DNA from: Chitinilyticum litopenaei DSM 21440
Lineage (GTDB): Bacteria; Pseudomonadota; Gammaproteobacteria; Burkholderiales; Chitinibacteraceae
Length of the DNA stretch: 56,163 nt
Assembly (NCBI RefSeq): GCF_000428145.1
Contig: NZ_KE386630.1
Coordinates: 76,846-133,008, forward strand
Direction: 5' to 3'
Shown here: positions 16,570 to 24,744 of the stretch, piece after piece
Position numbering within the stretch: the first letter of the stretch is position 1
Layout: every line of letters starts with the position of its first letter
Made by a program: the position numbers and the translations under genes
Notes under the pieces: generated by a model
The model's input: the letters and a program-made list of their open reading frames with translations, nothing else
Databases searched by the model: none
What the model was told of the DNA's origin: nothing

Positions 16570-17943
16570 ATGTTCGATAAAATCCTTATCGCCAATCGCG
16601 GCGAAATTGCGCTGCGCGTCCTGCGCGCCTGCCGCGAAATGGGCATCAAGACCGTGGTCGTGCATTCCGAAATCGACCGCGAAGCCAAATACGTCAAGCT
16701 GGCCGATGAGTCGGTCTGCATTGGCCCCAATCCTTCCCCGCAATCCTATCTGAACATGGCGGCTCTGATTGCCGCCGCCGAAGTCACCGGCGCCCAGGCG
16801 ATTCACCCCGGCTATGGTTTTTTGAGCGAGAACGCCGATTTCGCGCAACGCGTGGAAGAATCCGGCTTTGTCTTCATCGGCCCGACCCCCGAATCGATCC
16901 GCATCATGGGCGACAAGGTGTCGGCCAAGGATGCGATGAAGAAGGCCGGTGTGCCCTGCGTGCCCGGTTCCGACGGCGCACTGCCGGACGACCCGAAGGA
17001 AATGCTCGCCATTGGCCGCAAGGTCGGCTACCCGGTCATCATCAAGGCCGCCGGCGGCGGCGGCGGCCGCGGCATGCGCGTCGTGCACAACGAGGAAGAA
17101 CTGCTGCGCTCGGTGGAAATGACCAAGAGCGAAGCGCAGGCAGCCTTCGGCAACCCGGTCGTCTACATGGAGAAATTCCTGCAGACGCCGCGCCACGTCG
17201 AAATCCAGGTGCTGGCCGACCAGCACGGCAACGCGATCTACCTCGGCGAACGCGACTGCTCGCTGCAGCGTCGTCACCAGAAAGTGATCGAAGAAGCACC
17301 GGCGCCGGGCGTGACCGAAGAGCAGCGTCGCAAGGTCGGCGAGGCCTGCGTGGCCGCCTGCAAGCAGATCGGCTACCGCGGCGCGGGCACCTTCGAATTT
17401 CTGTATGAAAACGGCGAGTTCTATTTCATCGAAATGAACACGCGCGTGCAGGTCGAGCACCCGGTGACCGAGCTGATTACCGGCATCGACATCGTTCAGG
17501 AGCAGATCCGCGTCGCAGCCGGCCTGCCGCTGCAGTACACGCAGGACGACGTCGTGCTCAAGGGCCATTCGATCGAGTGCCGGATCAACGCCGAAGATCC
17601 GCTCAAGTTCATCCCCAGCCCCGGGCGCATCACCACCTGGCACACACCGGGTGGCCCGGGCGTTCGCGTCGATTCGCACGTCTACACCGGCTATTTCGTT
17701 CCGCCCAACTACGACTCGATGATCGGCAAGATCATCACCTACGGCAAGACGCGCGAGCAGGCGATGGCCCGCATGCGCATCGCGCTGTCGGAAATGGTCG
17801 TTCAGGGCATTTCGACCAATATCCCGCTGCACCAGCAGCTGCTGCTCGATGCCGAGTTCATCAAGGGCGGCACCAGCATCCACCATCTGGAACACCAGAT
17901 GCCGGAAATCCGTGCCGTGCTGGAAAAGAAGCTGGCGGGCTAG
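16570..17943 (+). CDS. accC: Biotin carboxylase subunit of acetyl-CoA carboxylase
   Basis: A 457-residue ATP-grasp enzyme that carboxylates biotin on AccB with bicarbonate and ATP. The order is preATP-grasp N-domain (MFDKILIANRGEIALRV), ATP-grasp with the glycine loop KAAGGGGGRGM, catalytic EMNTRVQVEHPVTE, and C-domain (IECRINAED, PPNYDSMIGKII). Length and ends match the family. It follows accB after 99 bp of repeat DNA. The TAG stop is part of a CTAG tetranucleotide that is duplicated at the far side of a MITE, so the insertion abuts the end of the gene. Confidence 0.97.
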   Translation: MFDKILIANRGEIALRVLRACREMGIKTVVVHSEIDREAKYVKLADESVCIGPNPSPQSYLNMAALIAAAEVTGAQAIHPGYGFLSENADFAQRVEESGFVFIGPTPESIRIMGDKVSAKDAMKKAGVPCVPGSDGALPDDPKEMLAIGRKVGYPVIIKAAGGGGGRGMRVVHNEEELLRSVEMTKSEAQAAFGNPVVYMEKFLQTPRHVEIQVLADQHGNAIYLGERDCSLQRRHQKVIEEAPAPGVTEEQRRKVGEACVAACKQIGYRGAGTFEFLYENGEFYFIEMNTRVQVEHPVTELITGIDIVQEQIRVAAGLPLQYTQDDVVLKGHSIECRINAEDPLKFIPSPGRITTWHTPGGPGVRVDSHVYTGYFVPPNYDSMIGKIITYGKTREQAMARMRIALSEMVVQGISTNIPLHQQLLLDAEFIKGGTSIHHLEHQMPEIRAVLEKKLAG

Positions 17944-18101
17944 CAGTGTGTTGAAAAAGTCGGTTTTTCGGCCGACATCAAGCACCGGGCAAAGCCCGGC
18001 GCAAATCATCACCTGTAAAATCAAGAACTTTTTTTGTTTTTCATGCGTTTTTTACGGCGAAGCCGTAAAAAACGGGCCACAGGCTGTTTTTCAACAGCCT
18101 G
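17944..18101. mobile_element. 158-bp MITE with CTAG target duplication at the accC stop
   Basis: Terminal inverted repeats begin CAGTGTGTTGAAAAA on the left and, reverse-complemented, CAGGCTGTTGAAAAA on the right. Both ends are flanked by CTAG (17940-17943 and 18102-18105), a duplication typical of IS5-group transposition. The interior is non-coding and hairpin-rich (ACCGGGCAAAGCCCGG; TTTTTTACGGCGAAGCCGTAAAAAA written in two arms). The terminator at 18127 follows it. Confidence 0.7.
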
Positions 18102-18126
18102 CTAGGCGCTGGCCGTGCAGCTCACC

Positions 18127-18151
18127 AAGGCAGCCGAAAGGCTGCCTTTTT
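18127..18151 (+). terminator. Rho-independent terminator of aroQ-accB-accC
   Basis: A hairpin AAGGCAGCC-GAAA-GGCTGCC with a GAAA tetraloop is followed by TTTTT. It lies about 185 bp past accC, behind the MITE, and ends the transcript before prmA. Confidence 0.85.
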
Positions 18152-18190
18152 CATACCCACAGCCCCATACCGCCATAACCCAACCTAGCG

Positions 18191-18211
18191 AATGGCCACA
18201 GCCACATACCC
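18191..18211. repeat. Half copy of the GGGTAT palindrome family
   Basis: AATGGCCACAGCCACATACCC matches the right arm of the copy at 24058 (AATGGCTACAGTCACATACCC) with two differences. No matching left arm is present; a CATACCCACAGCC in the same orientation lies at 18152. Confidence 0.5.
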
Positions 18212-18289
18212 AAAGGCCCGGCACGGCACTTTCACCACTGCCACGGGAATGCGACAATGGCGGCCGTTTGCTGACCTTTGAGATTTCCC

Positions 18290-19177
18290 ATGCCCTGGCA
18301 AGAATTGCGCATCACCACCGACTCCCGGCACGCCGAAGCACTCTCGGATGCGCTGTTCGATCTTGGCGCGCTGTCCGTGTCGATCGAGGACGCCGCCGCC
18401 GGCACCGACGCGGAAAAGCCCATCTTTGGTGAACCCGGTGAGCCAGTCGACCAGCTGTGGGATCACAGCGTGGTGGTGGCCCACCTTGACGACGGCATGG
18501 ACGCCGACCTGACCGTGGCCGCCGCCGCTCAGGCAATCGGCCAGCCGCTAAGCCAGGTCGAGGTTCTGACCATCGAAGAGCAGGACTGGGTGCGCCTGAC
18601 CCAGTCGCAGTTTGACCCGATCCCGATTTCGCAGCGCCTGTGGATCACCCCGACCTGGCACGAATGCCCCGATCCGGCCGCGGTCAACATCCAGCTTGAT
18701 CCGGGCCTGGCCTTTGGCACCGGCAGCCACCCGACCACCCGCCTGTGCCTGCAATGGCTGGACGCCAACCTCCGGGGCGGTGAAAGCGTGCTCGACTACG
18801 GCTGCGGCTCCGGCATTCTGGCGATTGCCGCCAAAAAGCTCGGCGCTGGCGCCACCGTAGGCGTGGACATCGACCCGCAGGCCATGATCGCCTCGGAGCA
18901 GAATGCCGCGCAGAACGCGGTCGAGATTGCCTTCTTTCTGCCCGATGCCGCACCGGAAGGCCAGTTTGACGTGGTCGTCGCCAACATCCTTACCAATCCG
19001 CTGAAGGCGTTGGCGCCGATGCTGGCAGGACGGGTCAAGACGGGCGGGCGCATCACCTTGTCGGGGATTCTCAGTGAACAGGCCGATGAGGTGATGGCGA
19101 TTTACGCACAATGGTTCGACTTTGCGCCGGCCAGCAGCCATGAGGGCTGGGTGTGTCTGTCTGGCACGCGTCGCTGA
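18290..19177 (+). CDS. prmA: Ribosomal protein L11 methyltransferase
   Basis: A 295-residue SAM-dependent enzyme that trimethylates ribosomal protein L11. The N-terminal substrate-binding domain (MPWQELRITTDSRHAEA) is followed by a Rossmann methyltransferase with GTGSHPTTRLCL, VLDYGCGSGILAIAA and NILTNPLKALAP. The ATG at 18290 gives the family N-terminus; an in-frame ATG four codons earlier is less likely. Placement after accC is conserved in Betaproteobacteria. The next gene starts 43 bp downstream on the same strand. Confidence 0.95.
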   Translation: MPWQELRITTDSRHAEALSDALFDLGALSVSIEDAAAGTDAEKPIFGEPGEPVDQLWDHSVVVAHLDDGMDADLTVAAAAQAIGQPLSQVEVLTIEEQDWVRLTQSQFDPIPISQRLWITPTWHECPDPAAVNIQLDPGLAFGTGSHPTTRLCLQWLDANLRGGESVLDYGCGSGILAIAAKKLGAGATVGVDIDPQAMIASEQNAAQNAVEIAFFLPDAAPEGQFDVVVANILTNPLKALAPMLAGRVKTGGRITLSGILSEQADEVMAIYAQWFDFAPASSHEGWVCLSGTRR

Positions 19178-19220
19178 CAATTGCAGCCAGACCCTGCCCG
19201 ATCCAGCTAGAATAGCCGGC

Positions 19221-20381
19221 ATGAGCCAGATTACCCGCTGCCCCAACTGCGCAACCTCCTTCCGGGTGACCGACCAGCAACTGGCGGCCCACCAGGGCAA
19301 GGTGCGCTGTGGCAAGTGTGCGTTTGTGTTCAATGCACTCAACTGCCTCGTCGATGCCGAGGCCATGCCGGCAGCACCAGCCACGATTGCAGCCAAGGCA
19401 GCCGAGCGCCCTGAGCCTGCCAGTCCGGCGGCGGCACCGCCCGCCAGAGCCGCATCAGCCCCAGCCACCGCAGACAGCCCGGCGCCTCCCGCACCGACGG
19501 CGCGGCCAGCTGCAGCCTCCTTGCCTGCCGGGATGACAGCCACGCCTGCAGCGGAACAGGTCGCGACGGCGGACAAGGCTGAAGCCCGGGCACCGAGCCG
19601 CGACGCAGCCAGTGCAGCTGTGGCGCGACCGATCACGCCGGCAACGCCACCAGCACCGGCCAAGCCACCGCTGCGGCAATCCGCCACGACGCAGGCGGCC
19701 AGCCACCAGCCCCTGCCGGGCAGCCGCAAACCGGTTTTGCCGGAGCTGCCGGCCAAGCCGGACCGCACACCTGCGGCTCAGCCCACCCACGACGCCCCAA
19801 CCGACCCGGCGAGCGAAGCCCCTCCGAGGGTGCGTGCCGAGCCTGCCTACAACCCCATTCGCCTGCCCGAAGACGAGGCCCTCTTCCACCCGCAGCCCAA
19901 ACCGCGCGGCAGCTGGTTGTGGTCGGTCGGCGCCGGGCTGGCTCTTGCCGTCCTGCTGGTGCAGGCGGCCTTCCTGATGCGGCAGCCGCTCACGATGAGC
20001 TATCCGATGCTGCGTCCCTATTTCGTCGACTGGTGCCAGCGCCTGCAGTGCAGCATGCCCCTGCCGCGCGAAGCGGAAAAACTGAAGCTCGAATACTCCG
20101 AGCTGAATTACGTACCGGACAATCCCAACCTGATCCAGTTGACGGCCACGCTGCGCAACCATGCCCAGTTCGAGCAAGACTTGCCGCTGATGGAATTGAC
20201 ACTGACCGATGAAAACCAGCGCGTCGTGGTCAAGCGCATCTTCAAACCGCAGGAATATCTGGCGCCCGGCGAAAAGCAGCGCCAGTCACTGCAGGCCGCC
20301 GACGAACTGCACGCCTTCCTGCAACTGGACCTGGGCGACGCGCGCTCGACCAATTATTCGCTGTTCTGGTTCTATAACTGA
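19221..20381 (+). CDS. Zinc-ribbon and DUF3426 membrane protein
   Basis: A 386-residue inner-membrane protein. The N-terminus is an MJ0042-type zinc ribbon (Cys7, Cys10, Cys30, Cys33 in ITRCPNCATSF and VRCGKCAFVF). A long Ala/Pro-rich linker (about 45-230) follows, then one transmembrane helix (LWSVGAGLALAVLLVQAAFL) and a periplasmic DUF3426 domain to the end. In Betaproteobacteria this family lies directly after prmA, as here; its role is unknown. The ATG at 19221 puts the zinc ribbon at the N-terminus; the longer in-frame extension overlaps prmA. Confidence 0.88.
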   Translation: MSQITRCPNCATSFRVTDQQLAAHQGKVRCGKCAFVFNALNCLVDAEAMPAAPATIAAKAAERPEPASPAAAPPARAASAPATADSPAPPAPTARPAAASLPAGMTATPAAEQVATADKAEARAPSRDAASAAVARPITPATPPAPAKPPLRQSATTQAASHQPLPGSRKPVLPELPAKPDRTPAAQPTHDAPTDPASEAPPRVRAEPAYNPIRLPEDEALFHPQPKPRGSWLWSVGAGLALAVLLVQAAFLMRQPLTMSYPMLRPYFVDWCQRLQCSMPLPREAEKLKLEYSELNYVPDNPNLIQLTATLRNHAQFEQDLPLMELTLTDENQRVVVKRIFKPQEYLAPGEKQRQSLQAADELHAFLQLDLGDARSTNYSLFWFYN

Positions 20382-20445
20382 GCTGGCGGGCGCAGCCCCG
20401 CTGACCTAGGCTGATAGCACTGTTTCTTTCGCGAGGGCGTACTCC

Positions 20446-20979
20446 ATGTCCACCGTCATGCTCAATGGCACCCCGATCAATGTCGGCGGCCGTTTTCCCC
20501 GCGCCGGCGATCCGGCCCCCAGCTTCATGCTGGTCGACACCAATCTGCAGGATGTCGCCCTGTCGAAATTCTGGGGCAGGAAAAAACTGATCGCGGTGGT
20601 GCCAAGCCTCGACGCGGCAATCGGCCTGACCATTGCCAAGAAAATGGAAAACCTGGGGTACGAGCTGGAAAACACCGTGCTGCTTACCGTATCGGTCGAC
20701 ACCCCCTACGCCCTGTCACGCATCAGCGAAAGCGACGGCTTTCGCAAGGTGCAACTAATGTCCACGCTGCGCGGACGCGATTTCCACAAGGATTACGGCG
20801 TGATGATCACCGACGTGCCCTTGTCCGGGCTGATGGCCACGGCGCTGATTGCGCTCGACGAAAACGATACCGTGGTCCACGCCGAGCTGGTGTACGACAT
20901 CAACAGCGAGCCGAATTATGCCGCTGCCACGGCGGCCCTGCAGCCGGCGTCCGCCGAAGGCGAGGACAACGCCGGCTGA
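20446..20979 (+). CDS. Cysteine-free Tpx-type peroxiredoxin paralogue
   Basis: A 177-residue protein of the Tpx family (thioredoxin fold) that aligns residue-for-residue with the canonical Tpx encoded next to it. The catalytic positions are lost: peroxidatic Cys60 is Gly (PSLDAAIGLT versus PSVDTAVCAA), the helper Thr57 is Ala and resolving Cys94 is Ser (LSRISES versus QSRFCGA). There is no cysteine anywhere. Structural blocks such as MSTLRGRDFHKDYG are kept, so the fold is probably intact but it cannot reduce peroxide by cysteine chemistry. It could be a heteromer partner or regulator of Tpx. The downstream gap carries a strong terminator, so the two genes seem separately transcribed. Confidence 0.85.
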   Translation: MSTVMLNGTPINVGGRFPRAGDPAPSFMLVDTNLQDVALSKFWGRKKLIAVVPSLDAAIGLTIAKKMENLGYELENTVLLTVSVDTPYALSRISESDGFRKVQLMSTLRGRDFHKDYGVMITDVPLSGLMATALIALDENDTVVHAELVYDINSEPNYAAATAALQPASAEGEDNAG

Positions 20980-21004
20980 GCGCTGCGCACCCCAGGCCGC
21001 AACC

Positions 21005-21036
21005 AGCAAGCCCGCACACTGCGGGCTTGCTTTCTT
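21005..21036 (+). terminator. Terminator between the two Tpx genes
   Basis: Arms AGCAAGCCCGC/GCGGGCTTGCT with a five-base loop are followed by TTCTT. It lies 25 bp past the stop of the cysteine-free paralogue. Confidence 0.8.
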
Positions 21037-21105
21037 GCGGTCCTATTGATAGATTCAATCGCTATCCTCATGGCAATAGCCACACTTACAACAAGGAGAT
21101 TCTCG

Positions 21106-21606
21106 ATGTCATCCGTAACCCTCGGCGGCAACCCGGTCGCACTCAACGGCAATTTCCCGCAAGCCGGCAGCCAGGCTCCGGCCTTCTCGCTGGTAGGCAA
21201 GGATCTGGCCGATGTGTCACTGGCCAGCTTTGCCGGCAAGAAAAAAGTGCTGAACATTTTCCCCAGCGTCGACACCGCAGTCTGCGCAGCCTCGGTGCGC
21301 CGCTTCAATGAAGCCGCCAGCGGGCTTGCCGACGTGGTCGTGCTGTGCATCTCCGCCGACCTGCCGTTTGCACAGAGCCGCTTCTGCGGCGCGGAAGGCC
21401 TCGACAATGTGGTTAACCTGTCGACGATGCGCGGTCGCGATTTCCTGGTCAACTACGGTGTAGACATCGCGGCAGGCCCGCTGGCCGGTGTTGCCGCACG
21501 CGCCGTGGTCGTGCTCGATGCCAATGACAAGGTGCTCTACAGCCAGCTGGTTCCGGAAATCAAGGAAGAACCGGATTACGCTGCGGCACTGGCTGCGCTG
21601 GCCTGA
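21106..21606 (+). CDS. tpx: Thiol peroxidase Tpx
   Basis: A 166-residue atypical 2-Cys peroxiredoxin that reduces hydroperoxides with thioredoxin. Peroxidatic Cys60 sits in NIFPSVDTAVCAASVRRF and resolving Cys94 in QSRFCGAEGLDNV; the active-site Thr57 and the Arg in STMRGRDF are present. The ATG at 21106 follows AAGGAGAT with ideal spacing; an in-frame ATG at 21046 overlaps the terminator region and is rejected. A strong terminator follows. The protein upstream is its cysteine-free paralogue. Confidence 0.96.
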   Translation: MSSVTLGGNPVALNGNFPQAGSQAPAFSLVGKDLADVSLASFAGKKKVLNIFPSVDTAVCAASVRRFNEAASGLADVVVLCISADLPFAQSRFCGAEGLDNVVNLSTMRGRDFLVNYGVDIAAGPLAGVAARAVVVLDANDKVLYSQLVPEIKEEPDYAAALAALA

Positions 21607-21638
21607 GCGGCAGGCAGTCGAAGCATCGGCTAACAGAC

Positions 21639-21670
21639 AAAAGGGGCGCCCGTGGCGCCCCTTTTGTTTT
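21639..21670 (+). terminator. Rho-independent terminator after tpx
   Basis: Perfect 12-bp arms AAAAGGGGCGCC/GGCGCCCCTTTT with a three-base loop are followed by GTTTT. It probably also stops the minus-strand glycosyltransferase operon. Confidence 0.88.
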
Positions 21671-21700
21671 GCGGCATTTGCGGCAATCGATTGGCAGCAA

Positions 21701-22771
21701 TCAGTCTCCGGCAGCCTGTCCGGCCAGGGCCGGCTCCAGCTGCGCCAGCTCGGCTTGCGCCGAAGGCGTGAACGGATGCAGATGCGACAGGAACTGCCGC
21801 GTCGCGGCCGCCCAGGAATAGCGCTCGGCAAAGCGGCGCACCTCGGCGCGATCGATATGCAGCGCGGCCAGGCAGGCCTCGCGCAGATCGTCCTGCAGGG
21901 CTCCCGGGCCATCCAGGCCGATCACATCGATCGGGCCGGTCACCGGGTAGGCGGCGACCGGGCAGCCGCAGCCCATTGCCTCCAGCAGGACCAGGCCAAA
22001 GGTGTCGGTACGCGACGGGAAAACGAACACATCCGCGGCATTGTACACCTCGGCCAGTTCAGCCTGATTGAGCACGCCCAGCCAGTGCACCCCCTGCTCT
22101 TCACCGTATCGGGCCCGAAGGCTTGCAGCTGCTGGGCCATCGCCACATACCCACTTGGAACCGGGCAGATCAAGCTGCAGGAAGGCCTCGACATTCTTCT
22201 CGACCGCCACGCGGCCAACGTACACGAAAATGGGGTGGCGCGTTTGCAGGCGATCACGCGCGCCTGGCTTGAAAATCTCCAGATCGACGCCACGCGACCA
22301 CATCACCACATTCTTGAAACCGCGCGCCTGCAGGTCCTCGACCACCACACGGGTCGGTGCCATCACCGCGCAGGCATCGTTGTGGAAATTGGCCAGGAAC
22401 TTGTAGGTCCAGGCCAGCGGAATGCCAAAGCGCAGCTGCACATACTCGGGAAAGCGCGAGTGATAGGCCGTGGTAAAGGGCAGCTTCTTGCGCTTGCAAT
22501 ATTTGCGGGCGGCCAGGCCCAGCGGCCCTTCGGTCGCAATGTGAATCGCATCGGGAGCAAAGGCGTCGATGCGCTCCCGCAGGCGCGCATAGGGAAACAG
22601 GGACAGGCGGATTTCCGGGTAGGTCGGGCAGGGAATCGTGCGGAATTCCAGCGGCGAGAGCAGCTCGACCTGATGCCCGGCCTTTTGCAGCTCCAGCCGG
22701 GTTTGCTTGAGCGTGCGCACCACGCCGTTGACCTGGGGCTCCCAGGCGTCGGTAACGATCAGTACTTTCAT
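21701..22771 (-). CDS. Glycosyltransferase family 4
   Basis: A 356-residue GT-B glycosyltransferase. The N-domain starts MKVLIVTDAWEPQVNGVVRT, the acceptor-side motif seen in GDP-mannose or UDP-sugar transferases acting on lipids. The C-domain has FVYVGRVAVEKN and the donor-binding stretch FPSRTDTFGLVLLEAMGCG. The ATG at 22771 overlaps the stop of the upstream phosphoesterase by four bases (ATGA), so they are translationally coupled. Pairing of a COG2908 phosphoesterase with such a transferase suggests glycolipid or envelope lipid modification; the acceptor is not identifiable. An open reading frame extends upstream of this start but lies inside the neighbour and is not homologous. Confidence 0.88.
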   Translation of the reverse strand: MKVLIVTDAWEPQVNGVVRTLKQTRLELQKAGHQVELLSPLEFRTIPCPTYPEIRLSLFPYARLRERIDAFAPDAIHIATEGPLGLAARKYCKRKKLPFTTAYHSRFPEYVQLRFGIPLAWTYKFLANFHNDACAVMAPTRVVVEDLQARGFKNVVMWSRGVDLEIFKPGARDRLQTRHPIFVYVGRVAVEKNVEAFLQLDLPGSKWVCGDGPAAASLRARYGEEQGVHWLGVLNQAELAEVYNAADVFVFPSRTDTFGLVLLEAMGCGCPVAAYPVTGPIDVIGLDGPGALQDDLREACLAALHIDRAEVRRFAERYSWAAATRQFLSHLHPFTPSAQAELAQLEPALAGQAAGD

Positions 22772-23586
22772 GGGACAGCAACCTCGGTGGGGGTAAGGGA
22801 AGGGATCAGCGCCTGCAGTTCGGCGCTTTGCTCGGTGAAATATTTCTGCCAGGTGAGGATGCGCAGCTCCCCGCTGGGCAGTTCGACCAGCGCGGTGAGG
22901 CTTTCCACCCAGTCGCCGTCGTTGCAATACAGGATGCCGTCGATCTCGCGCAGCTCGGCCTTGTGGATGTGCCCGCAGACCACCCCGTCCAGCCCGCGTG
23001 AGCGTGCCTCGGCGGCCACCGCCTCTTCGAAATCGGTGACGAAGTTCACGGCGGTCTTGACCTTGTGCTTCAGGTACTGCGACAGCGACCAGTAACCCAG
23101 CCCCAGCCGCGCACGCAGGCGATTGAACCAGTGGTTGAGCTTGAGCGTGACGCCGTAGAGCTGGTCGCCGACGATGGCCAGCCACTTGGCGCACTGCACG
23201 ACGGCATCAAAACGATCACCATGCAGGACCAGCAGGCGGCGGCCGTCGGCCGTGGTATGAATGACTTCATCCTCGATGCGGATGTCGCCAAACATCAGCC
23301 CGAGAAACTGCCGGGCCGCCTCGTCATGGTTGCCGGGAATGAAGGTGACCTTGCAACCCTTGCGCGCCTTGCGCAGCAGCTTCTGGATCACGTCATTGTG
23401 GGTCTGGTGCCAGTACCAGCCGCGCTTCATGGCCCAGCCGTCGATGATGTCGCCGACCAGATACAGATGTTCGGCTTCGGTGTGCTTGAGAAAATCCAGC
23501 AGATAGCCGGCCTGACAACCGGGCGTGCCCAGGTGCACGTCGGAAATCCAGATGCTGCGAAAGTGCAGGCGGGGTGTCTCGGCCAT
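22768..23586 (-). CDS. LpxH-like metallophosphoesterase (COG2908)
   Basis: A 272-residue calcineurin-like phosphoesterase. Metal-binding motifs are in order: ISDVHLG, GDIIDGW, GNHDE, LHGDRFD and VCGHIHKAE. The family includes UDP-2,3-diacylglucosamine pyrophosphatase LpxH, but this member is about 30 residues longer than the enzyme of E. coli and is coupled to a glycosyltransferase rather than other lipid A genes, so the substrate may be another lipid. The ATG at 23586 has GGAG nine bases upstream; an ATG 33 bases earlier lacks one. Confidence 0.85.
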   Translation of the reverse strand: MAETPRLHFRSIWISDVHLGTPGCQAGYLLDFLKHTEAEHLYLVGDIIDGWAMKRGWYWHQTHNDVIQKLLRKARKGCKVTFIPGNHDEAARQFLGLMFGDIRIEDEVIHTTADGRRLLVLHGDRFDAVVQCAKWLAIVGDQLYGVTLKLNHWFNRLRARLGLGYWSLSQYLKHKVKTAVNFVTDFEEAVAAEARSRGLDGVVCGHIHKAELREIDGILYCNDGDWVESLTALVELPSGELRILTWQKYFTEQSAELQALIPSLTPTEVAVP

Positions 23587-23774
23587 GAAAGGCTCCGTCG
23601 GGTAGACCGGAGAAATCATGACTGCGAAAAATGACGCTTGCGCGACGCGCTGATGACAGCCAGATGGAGCTATCGTGACAAATCAAAGACATGCCGCCAT
23701 TCATCCGCGCCCGCTGCCGCAGGCGCGGCGGCACATGCTATCGTTACCGGTTTCCCGCCCTTCTTCTGCCCGCG

Positions 23775-23981
23775 ATGAGCCAGACCACCCGCCCCGACAC
23801 CCCCTGCATCGCCGTCTGCTCGACCGCGCTGGGCGACGACATCTGTCGCGGCTGCGGGCGCACGATGCAGGAAGTGGCCATGTGGGTCATGCTCGGCGAC
23901 GCGGAAAAGGAAGCCATCTGGCAGCGCCTGGAAGCGCACTGGGCCGCGCGTGGCCAAACCCCGCCCTGGGAACGTCGCTAA
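23775..23981 (+). CDS. DUF1289 small cysteine-rich protein
   Basis: A 68-residue cytoplasmic protein of the DUF1289 (YdhL-like) family. Four Cys residues are arranged as CIAVCSTALGDDICRGCGRT, followed by an amphipathic helix with WVMLGDAEKEAIW. The Cys pattern suggests metal binding, but no function is established. The ATG at 23775 is the family start. It stands alone, divergent from the phosphoesterase gene and convergent with the GNAT gene. The 250 bp downstream hold a palindromic repeat. Confidence 0.85.
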   Translation: MSQTTRPDTPCIAVCSTALGDDICRGCGRTMQEVAMWVMLGDAEKEAIWQRLEAHWAARGQTPPWERR

Positions 23982-24057
23982 CACGGAGCTCAAAGCCCCT
24001 GACCGCCCTGCCGGCCGGCGGCCAAGGCCGGACGCAGCGACAACGACAGTTAAACAA

Positions 24058-24111
24058 GCAGGTATTGCCCTGCAGCCATTATTCAACAATGGCTACAGTC
24101 ACATACCCTGC
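24058..24111. repeat. GGGTAT-ended palindromic element, copy B (best preserved)
   Basis: The left arm GCAGGTATTGCCCTGCAGCC and right arm GGCTACAGTCACATACCCTGC pair around ATT-ATTCAAC-AAT. It lies between the convergent DUF1289 and GNAT genes. See the copies at 14212, 28913 and 43650. Confidence 0.7.
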
Positions 24112-24235
24112 AAACAATCAGACTGCTAATCCGGCCTTCAGCAATTTGAATCCCTGCAAGCGCGCTCTGGCTGAGAGCATCAGCGGGCGGGATCAATAGG
24201 CCTTCCTGTTTCCATCCTCTCTTGCACAAGCGGAC

Positions 24236-24733
24236 TCAAGCTGGCAACAGCGGCCTGGCCATCGCGCATGCCTCGCGCCCATATGCTGCTGGCAGTGGGC
24301 TGGCCAGCGCCAGCGGCGCAAAGCCGTGCCGCGCCCAATAGCCCGCCGCGCCTTGCACGGCAATCAGCGTCAGCCGGGACAATCCCGCCGCACGGGCCTG
24401 CCCTTCGGCCGCAGCGAGCAGGCGGCCGGCAATGCCGCGCCCCTGGGCCGCCGGCGCAATTGCCAGATCGTGCAGAAAGAGCTGATCCGCCTTGCCGGAC
24501 AGCGGCTGGCCATCCTGCCCCCAGCAGGGCAAATCCTCACCCGCCCAGGGATGCGCGAGCAGATAGGCCTGCACCCGGCCATCGACTCGGGCGCACCAGC
24601 AGCTGTGCGGCCCCAGGCGCTGCTTGTCGCGCAGGACGGACAGCGGTTCGTGCAGGAAATCCGGATAGGCCAGTGTCTGCACCGCATGCACGGCAGGCCA
24701 GTCGGCGTGATCAATAAGGCGAAGATCAGACAT
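24236..24733 (-). CDS. GNAT-family N-acetyltransferase
   Basis: A 165-residue acetyltransferase with the GNAT fold. The acetyl-CoA pyrophosphate loop is APAAQGRGIAGRLL, followed by the beta-bulge region LTLIAVQGAAGYWARHGF typical of the C-terminal half. Substrate unknown. The ATG at 24733 (MSDLRLIDHADWPAVH) is the natural start. An IS1595-type element is inserted three bases upstream of the start codon, so the native ribosome-binding site and promoter are separated by 1 kb. The IS end now supplies CAGGACGAG as the only possible ribosome-binding site, and expression is probably reduced or depends on the IS. Confidence 0.83.
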   Translation of the reverse strand: MSDLRLIDHADWPAVHAVQTLAYPDFLHEPLSVLRDKQRLGPHSCWCARVDGRVQAYLLAHPWAGEDLPCWGQDGQPLSGKADQLFLHDLAIAPAAQGRGIAGRLLAAAEGQARAAGLSRLTLIAVQGAAGYWARHGFAPLALASPLPAAYGREACAMARPLLPA

Positions 24734-24744
24734 GCATAACTCGT

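Noticed and set aside
16555..18024. 489-codon minus-strand frame over accC
   Set aside because: Pure shadow of the accC coding strand; accC is unmistakable.
21701..23194. Longer form of the glycosyltransferase with a 140-residue N-terminal extension
   Set aside because: The extension is read out of frame through the phosphoesterase gene, is Arg/Ala-rich, and the ATGA overlap start at 22771 fits the family.
24653..24672. Candidate CRISPR or tandem repeat arrays anywhere in the window
   Set aside because: No array of regularly spaced direct repeats was found; the repeated motifs are inverted, dispersed or coding.
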